Source: Thermoguttaceae bacterium | GTDB lineage: Bacteria; Planctomycetota; Planctomycetia; Pirellulales; Thermoguttaceae | Assembly: GCA_017454585.1 (NCBI GenBank) | Contig: JAFTCU010000051.1 | Span: 1 to 28,384 of the forward strand | DNA length: 28,384 nucleotides | Direction of reading: 5' to 3' | In this document: positions 1-10,117 of the stretch, piece by piece | Numbering within the stretch: position 1 is the first letter of the stretch | Layout: each line of letters opens with the position of its first letter | The notes under the pieces: generated by a model | Databases searched by the model: none | Told to the model about the DNA's origin: nothing | Seen by the model: the letters and a program-made list of their open reading frames with translations, nothing else | Translations under genes and position numbers: made by a program

Positions 1-3000
1 ACAATTCTTCTGGAACCCTTACGGTCACCAACAGTACGATTTCGGGAAATACCGCTTCCTACTACGGCGGCGGGATTTACAGAGATGCAGGAACTGTCAA
101 CGTTACCAACTCGATTATCAGTTTGAACTACGCGAGTAAAGTCCTGAACAATGTTCAGGGTAGCCTTAACACGAACAAGAATAATATCATCGGTTACTAT
201 CCGGGCTTTGTCTGCGCACCGAAGTTTGATTCGAATTACAAACTGACAAATGCCGACACGATGGATCTTCACTTGCGGAGTGATGCCAAAGCTATCGATC
301 GTGGTGACAATGCCGCTATTGAGAATTACGCGACGGATCTTGATGGTAACGCACGTATTTACGGAGATACTGTGGATATTGGCGCTTACGAGTACCAGGG
401 TGACAGGAATGACCCGCCATATTCCACGGTCGTCAATACACTCAATGACAGTTTTGACCTTACCGACGATGAATGGTCACTTCGCGAGGCGATCTATTAC
501 GCTCCGAACTATGTAAATATTACCTTTGCTGACGAACTGGAAGGAACGATCGTTCTATCATTAGGGCAACTGGTAATTGAAAGTGCGGTTACTATTGACG
601 GCGATAATCGTATAACCCTTGACGGCAATCAGAAGAGCCGGGTCCTGTTAGTCAATGCAGGAACAGCATCCAATCCGGTCAGGCTGGAGAATTTGACGAT
701 TCAGAACGGCAAAGCGGATAATGGTGGTGGTATTTACGTCAACTCAGGGAATTTACAGGTAACCAACAGTACGATTGCAGGCAATACCGCAACGTCCAAT
801 GGTGGTGGAATTTACAACAATAGTTCAATTCAAGTTATAGATAGTACGATTTCTGGTAACAGAACCACTAATTCAGCTTACGGTTATGGTGGCGGTGGAA
901 TTTATAATGCCTCTGGTAAAACTCTGTCAGTTACAAATAGCGTGATTATAGGGAATATCTCCAATTTAGACGGTGGTGCTATTGACAACTATGGCAATGT
1001 AACTGTAACCAACAGTACGATCATTGATAATACTGCTTCTTATTCAGGTGGAGGGATCAAGATTAAGGCTGGCTCAGTAACAGTAATAAACAGCATTTTT
1101 TCTGGAAATAAATCAACCTCAACATCTTTTGGTGGTGGTGCCTTTAATAACGAAGGTGGAACTGTTACAATTACGAATTCTATGATTGTAGCTAATTCTG
1201 CAGTGAATAGAGGCGGTGGTATTAATAATGAGTCTGGCTCTTTTAAACTCTATAACACCATTGTTGCCTGTAATACCGCCAATACTGGCAATGATGTTTA
1301 TGGGACAGTCAGTGCTTACAACTGTCTCTCGTCATATACAGCGTGGGGGGGAAGCGATAACATCGAATACGACCCCAATAGTCCGCTTTTCTACAACATT
1401 GAAAACGGCGATTACCGTCTCGCGCCTGGGTCGCAGGCGATTGATATGGGGAATAATCAGTACGCCTATAACGCTGGCATGGACGAATTCTCAACCGACA
1501 TTATCGGCGAACCGCGTTTTATTGGAGCAAATATCGATATTGGAGCCTACGAATCGTCTGATTTTAGAAGCTCTCAAAGAGGCATTTATGTTGGCAACGT
1601 CATTCTCAGCTGGGTTCAGTTCGAAAATGCAGTTAACGTTCGCCTAACCTGGGTCTCCGGCACGACCAGGACGGTATTGGGAACATTTGAATCTGTCGGT
1701 GAATACACTTGGGATACAACCGCGTTTGCCGACGGTTACGGTCAGCTGACAGTCGAATATCTCGACGAGAACGGCTCTGCGATTTTATCTTCAACGGTTA
1801 CAGGTCTTATCCTCAATGACGACAGCGTCGTCGTTCATCGGGGCGACGTCTCCGCTCCCGAAACGTGGTCGGCCGACAAAGTTCATCTGGCTACGGGACG
1901 TCTCGACGTTCTCAGCGGCGGTTCTGTAACAGTTACTCAAAACGCGGTTGTGAAATTCTGGAAAAACGCATATATAAGTACAAAGTCCGGGTCAACGCTG
2001 ACAGTTGAAGACGGCGTCATCTTTACCAGAGCGGAAGACGATTCCGTTGCCGGCGATACAAACATCGACGGGGAACTCTCCAAGCCGCAGTATGGAAACG
2101 CCTATATTCGCGGTACGGGAACGCTCAATCTTTCTCCAAGTCTGACGATGAAATACGTAACGACAACCACGTCCGGCACGATTTCCTCTGATCAAATTTG
2201 GCTTGCTGGACAGGTTTATCGCGTAACTGGAGACGTAACCGTTGCCAGCGGCGCGACGCTGACGATTCAACCCGGCGCAATTGTCAAATTCAATTCCGGC
2301 AAGTCGTTGATCGTACAGTCTGGCGGAACGCTTAATGCTCAAGGAACCGTTGCTCAACCCATCGTATTTACCTCCGTCAAAGATGACGAATACGGCGGCG
2401 ATACGAACGAGGACGACGGCTTCTATGCCCCGCAGGCCGGCGACTGGAACCAGATCCGGGTTCAGGGAACGGCTGTTTTCGACCATGCGATCGTGCGTTA
2501 CACCGGCAACGTCTCCGGCTCAAACGGCGCATTTTACCTGACCAGCGGCAGTAATCTCACGTTTAATAACAGCATCCTGGAGTTCTCGAAATACTACGCG
2601 CTGAGCTCCGACAGTGGAACGGTCAACGCGCAAAACTCGGTATTCCGCGAAAGCCAGACCGCCTTGGTAAACATGCACTCGAGTGGGTGCTACGCCCGGT
2701 TCGTCAACTGCACGTTTGCCGATTCCTCCATGTTCCTGTGGTGCGGCTGGGGGAATACGTCGTTTACGAACTGCATTGCCGCGAATATCACCAACACGTT
2801 TGTGGGGCTTTCCAACTCCGCCGGCTTCCAGAACTGCGTTTTCTACAATCCGAAAGGCTCCGGCCCCCAGTCGTTTGGCTCCGTCGGCTCGAACGGCAAC
2901 ATCTGGGCGAATCCGCTCTTCCGCAACGCGGCAGCGGGGGATTATTACCTCATGGCAGGCTCGCCGTGCATCGATGCGGGAACGGCGGAAGGCACACCCG

Positions 3001-6000
3001 AAACCGACATTACCGGCGCGCCGCGGGCGAAAGATCCGTACTCCGATCGGGACGGCGTGGTGGACATCGGCGCGTACGAGTTCGTCGACGGGGTCAGCTC
3101 GTCGATCGATCTGGAACCGGTCAACGTCCAGGCTCCGGCCTCCGTGACGACGGGCGAGACTGTGACGATCCAATGGACGATCCGGAACAACGGCTCCGCA
3201 GCCGCACAGGGAACGTGGACCGACGCGGTTTACCTGGTCAACGAGAACTCCGGCCAGTCCGTTTTGGTCAAGGAATACACGCATTCCGGCAGCATCTCTC
3301 CGGGCGACTTGCAGACGTTCTATACGGACGTCGTGATCCCGACCGTCGCCGATGGAACGTGGAAAGTCCAGCTTCGAGCCAACCCGAACCGGGAGATTTT
3401 TGAGGGGGTAAACGTCAGCAACAACGCGGTTCTGGCCGAGGCGGGAACGACGGTCCAAACGCCGTTCCTGACGGATTCTGATGGGACGATTTCGACGAAG
3501 AAAAACCAGCCGGCCATTTACCGCGTTACGGTCCAAGCGGGCGACACGTTCAACCTGCAGGCCAACTCCGACAAGCCGGTCTCGATTTACATGCGGGAAA
3601 ACTACGTCCCGAGCGCGTCGAATTACGACTTCAAAGCCACGGAATACCAGACAAACAACTACACGCTCTACATCGCTCCAGCCGATACGGACCGGACGTT
3701 CTACCTGCTCGCAGAGACGGCCTCGGAAGCCGCCAGCGTGGAATACACGATCGAAACAGGCAGCACGTTTGCCATCCTCGGAATTACACCGACTTCCGTT
3801 TCCAACGCAGGTTCATCTACCATAACCGCCTCCGGCCTTGGCTTTACTCCGGGAATGACGGCAGAACTCGTGCTGGGCGACACCGTCATAAGTGCCTCGG
3901 CTGTGAATGTCACAACGGCCTCGAGTGCGGCTTTAACATTCGACTTGACCTCCCAGCCGGGCGGGAAATACGCACTTCGCTTAACCTCACCCAACGGCCA
4001 AACCGACGAACTGGCCGACGCTCTGACCGTCGAACAGAACGGTATTGGTGCGAAACTGGAAATCGACCTCCAGCTTCCCGAGTCGGTTCGTCCGGGAAGG
4101 GTCTACGAGGCCCAGCTTGTTTATGAAAATAAGGGCGACTGTGATATGTTCGCTCCGATTTTCACGATTTTCAGTGAAGATTCATCATTGGCGCTTGATA
4201 GTGAGTCCATTGGAATTGCGCAATCACTTGTGGTTTTGGGACTTGGTCAATCAGACTCCGCGGGAATTCTGCGTCCAGGAGATTCAGGTTCCATTCACTT
4301 CTATTTCCAGGCGTCCTCATCTGGAAGTTCAATTTCTTACAATCAATGGTTTGAAATGGGAACTGCTCCGGAAAGTGATATCTGGAACAACTGGAACGAA
4401 CTGTTTACAGATATTTCCAACGCAGCAACCATTCTTGGAATGCGTGGAGTCTGTAATTACAGCTTTACTTTTGTTCAGGAATTTGCAGAAGCACTCAAAA
4501 ATGGAAACAATACGACAGGTTTTTCTGGTACCTTGTACGACCATCGAAATGGGACTCCTCTCAACGATTGCCTTTTGATCTCTTCCTGGTTCGAAAATGG
4601 CGAAAAATATTTCCTGACTGCTTCCACCGATAAAAATGGGAATTTTGCTTTCAATTATCTTCCGAAAAATGCGGAAATCCAGCTTTCTTTGTGGGGTGGT
4701 GCTTACTCCCTTTCTGAGGAACTGATTTTCATTGGAGAAAGTGATTTACTGAATTATTCCCTGGCCGCTTTGCCCTATGGTTCCATTTCTGGAAGAGTCA
4801 CGGATTCAACAACGAATAAGGGCGTTGACAACCTCGGTATCTTTGTACAGAAAGACGGAGTGAACTATGCTTATGTAACTACCAATTCGAATGGGCAGTA
4901 TTCCGTTTCCAATCTGCCAATGGGAGAATATCAGCTGTATTTTGAAACGTCCGGGAAATATATTACTCCAGAGCTTCAAGACATTACCATCTATGCTGCA
5001 AGTTCTGAAACATTAAATGTAAAACTGGATAAAGGTTCATCAGTTTCCGGGACCGTCCTTGATACAAACGGAGATCCAGTTGCAGATACAAGTATCACGA
5101 TCTCCACTGAAAATCAGATATGGACGATTCAGACCGACGCACAAGGCTGCTGGTCCACGTCTGGTTTGACTACTGGCACATACACAGTTACAGTAAATAA
5201 TATTGCGTATCTTCCTGTCGAGGATACGACACTGGAAATTGGTGACCAAATGAATTATATCCAGGATTTTGAGCTTCAGCAAGGGGCGTCAATTTCGGGA
5301 ACGGTTCTCGGCAATTCCGGGAATATGGTTTCAAATGTGATCGTTTATTTGGTCAATGAAGACAGATCTGCATACACGGTAACCGACGAGAATGGCCATT
5401 GGGAAATAAAAGGTTTGCCAATGGGGGAATATAAGATTACACTTTACAGTGAGAATTTAAGTTTCAATCAAACAGGGACCGTTTCGCTTGATTCTTTGGA
5501 TCTGTTTACCCAAGACTTTACCTGGCAGGATTTCGGGGCTGTTTCAGGGAAAATACAGACCATTGATGAGAAACCGATCCAGGGAAGGGTTATCATCACG
5601 AATGGCAGTACCGTTTATCAGGAAACAGTATCTGATGTTGGCGGTAATTTTGTGTTTAATGAGTTGATTCAAGGCGAATACAGGTTATATGTTCCGGGAA
5701 CCGAAGCATCCTGTTCTGTTTGTGTCACGCCCAACATCCAAACCGTTCAAAATATTTCTTTGTGCCTTGGTACGACTGTAACAGGTCAGGTCATAGATAT
5801 TGAAGGCAATGGGATTGAGTTCGCTTCTGTTGAAGTTTATGATGGCAGCCATTATGTCAGCTCTTTTACCACTGACCTGGATGGAATGTTCAACCTGAAT
5901 TTCACATCACCTGGGGTGTTTTCTTTCTACGTAACGGACGGCACGGGTGTTATCGCTTATAAAGAGAATGTGACTATTCAGGAAAACTCCACTTGTGATC

Positions 6001-9000
6001 TCGTATTTACATGTGGAACACACAGTCTAAATATTTTACCTCCAACTGGGATCCCAGAGGTTTATGACGAAGAAACACCCATAACGTTCACACTGGAACG
6101 TCAAAGTGATTCTGGTGATTATGTGGAGTTTTATTGGAATTTCTGCTCAGTGGAAGAGCCAATGGAAATGAATAATCTCCCAGACGGAAATTTCCGGTTG
6201 AGTGTCTCCTTTGAAAATTACAAGGATTTTATGTATTTTACACTTGATGAGGAGACTCCCAGCTTGCAAATCACCCCTCATCTTCAGAGAAAGACCGGGT
6301 TAACGTTGCAAATCGCTCTTCCTGAAAATAGTACAAATGAACTGGAAGAGACTATTTGTTGGTTGTATGACTCTGAGAATCGTTTGCTTTCCAGCGAGAT
6401 CATCGATGAGGATGGGATCATTAAATTCTTCGGTCTGGAAAAAGGCACTTACACGGTTGTTGCAATAAATGGAGCTTTGGGCTGGAGAGATACGGTAACA
6501 ATTGCGGATGACAACGAAGAATGCTTAAATGTTATTATGTCTGAGATGTCTAAAGTTCTCCAGGTTTCAATAACCGCTGATGAAGATATTGGCCGAATCG
6601 AGATCACAAACTCAGCAGGACAAATTGTTGGTTATTCAGAACCTGAAAGCCAGGAAAATATAACCATTCATGTATTTGACGAGAATGATTACTTGGTAAG
6701 TGTTTTCTTCTCCTGCTACGTATCTTATGAACATATCCATTTGGAGAATAGTGCCGGCTTACTGGATTATGGTACTATTGTATGTAAACCGATCTGCCAT
6801 GAAAGCCAATTGACTGTTTCCAGTGATGATGCTATTCCCAATAAGGACTATCCCGAGGCTCAGGAAGGCTTCTGGGAGGATTTGAAAAACCTCTTGTGGC
6901 CAAGTACAGAGACTATTTCCGAATATATTGAAAGTATTTATCAAAACTCATTGATAATTTTGCAGGGAGCTGGAAATTATTTGAATTCCTGCAGTAAAAT
7001 CCATTCCGATTGTGGTGTTCGACATCCCGAAATTGAAAACTATAACAACAAACTGGATTCTTTGTTGAAGGAACTCAATAAAACGAATATTGAGGTCCAA
7101 AGTATGCGGGTGTGGATTAATTGTATCAATGACACCTATGGGAATATTCTGGGGAATCTCAAACAAGCATTAACAGCTTCAGTGGATTTTCTTTTGGACT
7201 GGAATACCGTTGTAAAGTCACCTTTAGCGATGAGATCTGCATTAGATTTACGCAGCTTGAGAAGGCATCCAAATCTTAAAATATATGTAAAAGAAGGTAA
7301 GGAGTATTTGAAGTACATTGGCAAGAAAAAACTCGGTCTCAGTGGAAAAGATACCGTTGAATTGGCAGCTATCAAGGGACTTAGAAAAATGCTTTCTATA
7401 TTTGAAGAAATAGAGGATAATGCAGGTAGTGAAGAAGTAAGTAATGGCATAGCAAGCTCTGATGCTAGTAAACTGGGTTTAGAAATAACAACTTTGGGAA
7501 AATCGAAAAATAAAACTGGCAATAAAGCGTTTAAGAATCTCGGGAAAATATATGATGATTTAATGACTCTTGCAGAAGATATGGACAATTTTAAAAGTGA
7601 TTGGGATTCTGCAATGAATATCTTAACACATACAAGAGTACTTCTTGAAGACGCAAAATTACTCCATAATCTGCCGAGAATTTTTTCGAGAGTTACGAAT
7701 GTTATCTCTCAAACATACAATGCCTTGAAGGGCATATATGAAAATGCCGTCAAGGCCTATAATGGAGCCAAGGCGTTTATCGGCAATTCGCTTAATTTCC
7801 AATGGAGTACCGATGAATTAGTAGAAAAAGCAAGGAAAGTTTTAGATTTCCATGACGAATACACGGCGTTTATGAATATTCCCATCCCTGTTTGTACTTG
7901 TACTCCATCAACACCACCTCTTAAAGTATCCAAAAGAACGGAGAGTTCTTTAAGAGTTATTTGGAGTGAAGTTCCCTATGCAACAGGTTATAAGCTTGTA
8001 TGTTCCAACAATGGTTTATTAGGGCAGCAAACGACCGTTCAGGGAACTTCCTATACCTTTACAGGATTGAACTCCGATACCCAGTACCATATGAAGATCA
8101 AAGTTGTTACACGTATCGGCGAATCAGATTGGGGTGGTGGTTGTACTGCTAGAACATTAAAAGCCCAAGACCCGAATGAAATGATTGGGCCAGTCGGGGC
8201 GGACTTTACGTTCCATGACGAGGGGACGGAGGACGAGCCGTTCATGGTGATCGACGGCGCGAACTGGATCTACAGCAGCGAGCTGCTGGAGAACGAGTAC
8301 AAGATCTACTTCGAGAACAAGACGTCGGCAACGACCGCGGCGCAGGAGATCACGGTCACCACCACGCTCCCGAAGGAGATGGACTGGAGCACGTTCCAGG
8401 TGGACGAAATCGCGATCGGGAACGAGATTTACACGCTTTCTGACGATTGCCTAATCGGTGAAAACACTTGGCTCGTCGATCAGACTAGCACCGGCGAGCA
8501 GATCAAAATCCGGTTCGATTTCGACGCGGAAACCGGCGAGGCGAAGTGGTATTTGCGCTCCTACGTCAGCTCCACATACGACAACTTCCCGGTCAGCGCC
8601 TACGACGGGTTCCTGCCGCCGAACGACGAAAATCACTCCGGCGAGGGGTACATCACGTACCACGTCAAATACGATTCCGACCTCTCCACTGGCGACGTCA
8701 TCTCGACCAGCGCGACGATCATTTTCGACACGAACGAAGCAATCGAGACGAACGTCTGGCTCAATACCATCGACGTGGACACTCCGGTCTCGGAAATTAC
8801 CGGGTACGAGACTAGCGGCGATACCGTCACCCTGAGCTGGACCGGCTCTGATGTCGGCTCGGGCGTTGCGGCCTACGATCTGTACGTCTCGGTCAACGGC
8901 GGAAACTTCACACTCGCGGCCGGCGGCCTGATGGAAACGAGCTACACCTACGCTTTCGAGGAAGACGGCCCGCACTCCTTCAAGGTCGTCGCCACGGACG

Positions 9001-9929
9001 CGGTGGGCAACACGGAAGTCAAAGTCCAGTCGGAAATCACCGTCACCAAAGGTGCTTTGTCGCAGATGCTGGCGGTCCTCACGACGCAGGAAACCTCCCT
9101 GGATTCGCACGCCGTCTCCGCCACGGAAACGCCGATCAGCGAGTGGGACGACGTGTACGTGGAAATGTGGCACGCCCAGGAAGTCAGCCAGACGTTTACG
9201 CTGGAATACAATTCGACACTTTACACGCTCGACACGGAGTCCTGCCGTACCCAGGAGGGCGTAACGCTGGAATTGAGCGACGAGGTCATCGAGAACGGCA
9301 TGACCACCCTGACGGTCTCGCTGGATGCCAGTAACCTGGTAACGAATGGCGAGAACACGCTGCTCGCTGCCCTGAAGCTGATGCCCAACAATCCGAAGAA
9401 CAACCTTGCGATTGGCGAATCGGCAGAAGGGGTCGTCTCGGTCAATGGAAACGCGCTTGCTACGACCGTTTACTCAGTGATTTACGACCTGAACGAGTCC
9501 GGCAGCGTGGAGATCAACGACTTGGTCGCCTTCGCACGCCTCTTTGGTCAGAAAACTGCCGAAAATCCCGACGCGTGGAAAGCCGACTTTAACTGCGATG
9601 AACGAGTTGATATCAGCGACCTAGTCCTCTTCGCGAGGAACTTTGGTTCCCAGGCCAATTCCGCCAATCATATCCTGTACAGCGCCAACTACGCGCCGCA
9701 CGTCGAGGACGCCCAGCCCGCCGCGCCGGCCCTTCCAGCATTGGAAACGTCGGTCGCGTGGGAAACCCCGACATGGTCCGGCACGACGCAAAACCTCGAA
9801 CCAGCTCCGGCCCTCGCCGTGGCAACCGTCACCGACCGCGCGTGGAACGACCTCTGGTCCGAGCTTGAGGAGGAAGAAGAGGAACGCCTTGCCGCGCAGC
9901 GCCGAGTCGCCGAATTCACGTGGGAATGA
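1..9929 (+). CDS. Giant modular surface or secreted protein with C-terminal dockerin (5' partial)
   Basis: The frame is open from base 3, so the true start and any signal peptide lie outside the window. About 3308 residues are visible (numbered here from base 3). In order they are: Pmp-like beta-helix repeats (GGGIY and T-I-x-G-N motifs, to about 440) and a second beta-helix (about 630-983); three D-[IV]-D-I-G-A-Y-E signatures of the choice-of-anchor Q type near 130, 515 and 1025; a CARDB-like domain (1035-1146); PPC- and IPT-like regions (1155-1350); six carboxypeptidase-regulatory-like repeats (1505-1990); a helical stretch (about 2283-2623); a fibronectin III domain (2635-2718); a region opening DPNEMIGP (2722-2930); an Ig-like domain; and a dockerin pair at about 3161-3217 (DLNESGSVEINDLVAFARLF and DFNCDERVDISDLVLFARNF). 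The tail is acidic (LEEEEEERL). An adhesive or cell-surface role is inferred; no catalytic domain was seen. The gene has no evident link to the defence genes downstream. Base composition is mosaic along the gene. Confidence 0.85.
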   Translation, partial: NSSGTLTVTNSTISGNTASYYGGGIYRDAGTVNVTNSIISLNYASKVLNNVQGSLNTNKNNIIGYYPGFVCAPKFDSNYKLTNADTMDLHLRSDAKAIDRGDNAAIENYATDLDGNARIYGDTVDIGAYEYQGDRNDPPYSTVVNTLNDSFDLTDDEWSLREAIYYAPNYVNITFADELEGTIVLSLGQLVIESAVTIDGDNRITLDGNQKSRVLLVNAGTASNPVRLENLTIQNGKADNGGGIYVNSGNLQVTNSTIAGNTATSNGGGIYNNSSIQVIDSTISGNRTTNSAYGYGGGGIYNASGKTLSVTNSVIIGNISNLDGGAIDNYGNVTVTNSTIIDNTASYSGGGIKIKAGSVTVINSIFSGNKSTSTSFGGGAFNNEGGTVTITNSMIVANSAVNRGGGINNESGSFKLYNTIVACNTANTGNDVYGTVSAYNCLSSYTAWGGSDNIEYDPNSPLFYNIENGDYRLAPGSQAIDMGNNQYAYNAGMDEFSTDIIGEPRFIGANIDIGAYESSDFRSSQRGIYVGNVILSWVQFENAVNVRLTWVSGTTRTVLGTFESVGEYTWDTTAFADGYGQLTVEYLDENGSAILSSTVTGLILNDDSVVVHRGDVSAPETWSADKVHLATGRLDVLSGGSVTVTQNAVVKFWKNAYISTKSGSTLTVEDGVIFTRAEDDSVAGDTNIDGELSKPQYGNAYIRGTGTLNLSPSLTMKYVTTTTSGTISSDQIWLAGQVYRVTGDVTVASGATLTIQPGAIVKFNSGKSLIVQSGGTLNAQGTVAQPIVFTSVKDDEYGGDTNEDDGFYAPQAGDWNQIRVQGTAVFDHAIVRYTGNVSGSNGAFYLTSGSNLTFNNSILEFSKYYALSSDSGTVNAQNSVFRESQTALVNMHSSGCYARFVNCTFADSSMFLWCGWGNTSFTNCIAANITNTFVGLSNSAGFQNCVFYNPKGSGPQSFGSVGSNGNIWANPLFRNAAAGDYYLMAGSPCIDAGTAEGTPETDITGAPRAKDPYSDRDGVVDIGAYEFVDGVSSSIDLEPVNVQAPASVTTGETVTIQWTIRNNGSAAAQGTWTDAVYLVNENSGQSVLVKEYTHSGSISPGDLQTFYTDVVIPTVADGTWKVQLRANPNREIFEGVNVSNNAVLAEAGTTVQTPFLTDSDGTISTKKNQPAIYRVTVQAGDTFNLQANSDKPVSIYMRENYVPSASNYDFKATEYQTNNYTLYIAPADTDRTFYLLAETASEAASVEYTIETGSTFAILGITPTSVSNAGSSTITASGLGFTPGMTAELVLGDTVISASAVNVTTASSAALTFDLTSQPGGKYALRLTSPNGQTDELADALTVEQNGIGAKLEIDLQLPESVRPGRVYEAQLVYENKGDCDMFAPIFTIFSEDSSLALDSESIGIAQSLVVLGLGQSDSAGILRPGDSGSIHFYFQASSSGSSISYNQWFEMGTAPESDIWNNWNELFTDISNAATILGMRGVCNYSFTFVQEFAEALKNGNNTTGFSGTLYDHRNGTPLNDCLLISSWFENGEKYFLTASTDKNGNFAFNYLPKNAEIQLSLWGGAYSLSEELIFIGESDLLNYSLAALPYGSISGRVTDSTTNKGVDNLGIFVQKDGVNYAYVTTNSNGQYSVSNLPMGEYQLYFETSGKYITPELQDITIYAASSETLNVKLDKGSSVSGTVLDTNGDPVADTSITISTENQIWTIQTDAQGCWSTSGLTTGTYTVTVNNIAYLPVEDTTLEIGDQMNYIQDFELQQGASISGTVLGNSGNMVSNVIVYLVNEDRSAYTVTDENGHWEIKGLPMGEYKITLYSENLSFNQTGTVSLDSLDLFTQDFTWQDFGAVSGKIQTIDEKPIQGRVIITNGSTVYQETVSDVGGNFVFNELIQGEYRLYVPGTEASCSVCVTPNIQTVQNISLCLGTTVTGQVIDIEGNGIEFASVEVYDGSHYVSSFTTDLDGMFNLNFTSPGVFSFYVTDGTGVIAYKENVTIQENSTCDLVFTCGTHSLNILPPTGIPEVYDEETPITFTLERQSDSGDYVEFYWNFCSVEEPMEMNNLPDGNFRLSVSFENYKDFMYFTLDEETPSLQITPHLQRKTGLTLQIALPENSTNELEETICWLYDSENRLLSSEIIDEDGIIKFFGLEKGTYTVVAINGALGWRDTVTIADDNEECLNVIMSEMSKVLQVSITADEDIGRIEITNSAGQIVGYSEPESQENITIHVFDENDYLVSVFFSCYVSYEHIHLENSAGLLDYGTIVCKPICHESQLTVSSDDAIPNKDYPEAQEGFWEDLKNLLWPSTETISEYIESIYQNSLIILQGAGNYLNSCSKIHSDCGVRHPEIENYNNKLDSLLKELNKTNIEVQSMRVWINCINDTYGNILGNLKQALTASVDFLLDWNTVVKSPLAMRSALDLRSLRRHPNLKIYVKEGKEYLKYIGKKKLGLSGKDTVELAAIKGLRKMLSIFEEIEDNAGSEEVSNGIASSDASKLGLEITTLGKSKNKTGNKAFKNLGKIYDDLMTLAEDMDNFKSDWDSAMNILTHTRVLLEDAKLLHNLPRIFSRVTNVISQTYNALKGIYENAVKAYNGAKAFIGNSLNFQWSTDELVEKARKVLDFHDEYTAFMNIPIPVCTCTPSTPPLKVSKRTESSLRVIWSEVPYATGYKLVCSNNGLLGQQTTVQGTSYTFTGLNSDTQYHMKIKVVTRIGESDWGGGCTARTLKAQDPNEMIGPVGADFTFHDEGTEDEPFMVIDGANWIYSSELLENEYKIYFENKTSATTAAQEITVTTTLPKEMDWSTFQVDEIAIGNEIYTLSDDCLIGENTWLVDQTSTGEQIKIRFDFDAETGEAKWYLRSYVSSTYDNFPVSAYDGFLPPNDENHSGEGYITYHVKYDSDLSTGDVISTSATIIFDTNEAIETNVWLNTIDVDTPVSEITGYETSGDTVTLSWTGSDVGSGVAAYDLYVSVNGGNFTLAAGGLMETSYTYAFEEDGPHSFKVVATDAVGNTEVKVQSEITVTKGALSQMLAVLTTQETSLDSHAVSATETPISEWDDVYVEMWHAQEVSQTFTLEYNSTLYTLDTESCRTQEGVTLELSDEVIENGMTTLTVSLDASNLVTNGENTLLAALKLMPNNPKNNLAIGESAEGVVSVNGNALATTVYSVIYDLNESGSVEINDLVAFARLFGQKTAENPDAWKADFNCDERVDISDLVLFARNFGSQANSANHILYSANYAPHVEDAQPAAPALPALETSVAWETPTWSGTTQNLEPAPALAVATVTDRAWNDLWSELEEEEEERLAAQRRVAEFTWE
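3..1330 (+). repeat. Pmp-like beta-helix coding repeats
   Basis: Tandem units of roughly 25-45 residues alternate GGGIY or GGGI with N-S-x-I-x-x-N, the pattern of parallel beta-helix and polymorphic outer membrane protein repeats. Part of the repetition survives at DNA level: the 14-mer ACCAACAGTACGAT recurs exactly at 27-40, 762-775 and 1008-1021. An anchor-Q-like segment at about 288-405 separates the first block from the second, so the array is not continuous. Such repeats can expand or contract by recombination. Confidence 0.8.
4510..5970 (+). repeat. Six carboxypeptidase-regulatory-like domain repeats
   Basis: Six successive units begin with a G-x-[IV]-S-G-x-[VI] type strand (for example GSISGRVTD, SSVSGTVLD, ASISGTVLG, GAVSGKIQ, TTVTGQV) and carry a central D-x-x-G-x-[WFY] motif followed by G-x-Y. 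This is the beta-sandwich pattern of CarboxypepD_reg or Cna-B-like stalk domains. At protein level they resemble each other clearly, but at DNA level they are diverged, which points to old duplication. They probably form a rigid stalk between the beta-helix head and the C-terminal part. Confidence 0.7.
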
Positions 9930-9946
9930 TCCTCCCGCCCCCATTC

Positions 9947-9983
9947 AAACGTCCGGGACGATCCAGTCGTTTCGGACGTTTTT
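9947..9983 (+). terminator. Rho-independent terminator of the giant protein gene
   Basis: A perfect 9-bp stem, AAACGTCCG (9947-9955) with CGGACGTTT (9973-9981), runs into a T-tract at 9979-9983. The loop can add a short ACGA/TCGT pairing (9958-9961 with 9967-9970). It lies 17 nt after the TGA at 9927-9929 and separates this gene from the defence region. Confidence 0.85.
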
Positions 9984-10066
9984 AGTTTTCACATGGCGAT
10001 TTTTATATATAATCAGGTTTTAGGAGTTTCAGCACATTTACTCTCGAAACTTTCAATCCTCCCCCC

Positions 10067-10095
10067 TTGTGAGCCTTTCTCTTTGCTAGTATAAT
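10067..10095 (+). promoter_or_regulatory. Sigma70-type promoter of drmD-drmMI
   Basis: A -35 box TTGTGA (10067-10072) and a perfect -10 box TATAAT (10090-10095) are separated by an optimal 17 nt. A run of six C (10061-10066) abuts the -35 box. Transcription would start near 10102, just before the TAAGGG Shine-Dalgarno candidate at 10106-10111. Confidence 0.75.
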
Positions 10096-10117
10096 AAGCC
10101 TTTTATAAGGGCAAAGT

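Noticed and set aside
3..1330. Repeats as a CRISPR array
   Set aside because: The repeats are coding, irregular in spacing and only partly identical, with protein-level periodicity and no spacer pattern.
2520..3536. 338-codon minus-strand frame inside the giant protein gene
   Set aside because: Its arginine-rich, low-complexity product with no domain is typical of an antisense shadow of a GC-rich gene.
9480..9655. Dockerin as evidence for a cellulosome
   Set aside because: No cohesin-bearing scaffoldin and no glycoside hydrolase was found. Dockerins are common in planctomycete surface proteins outside cellulosomes.
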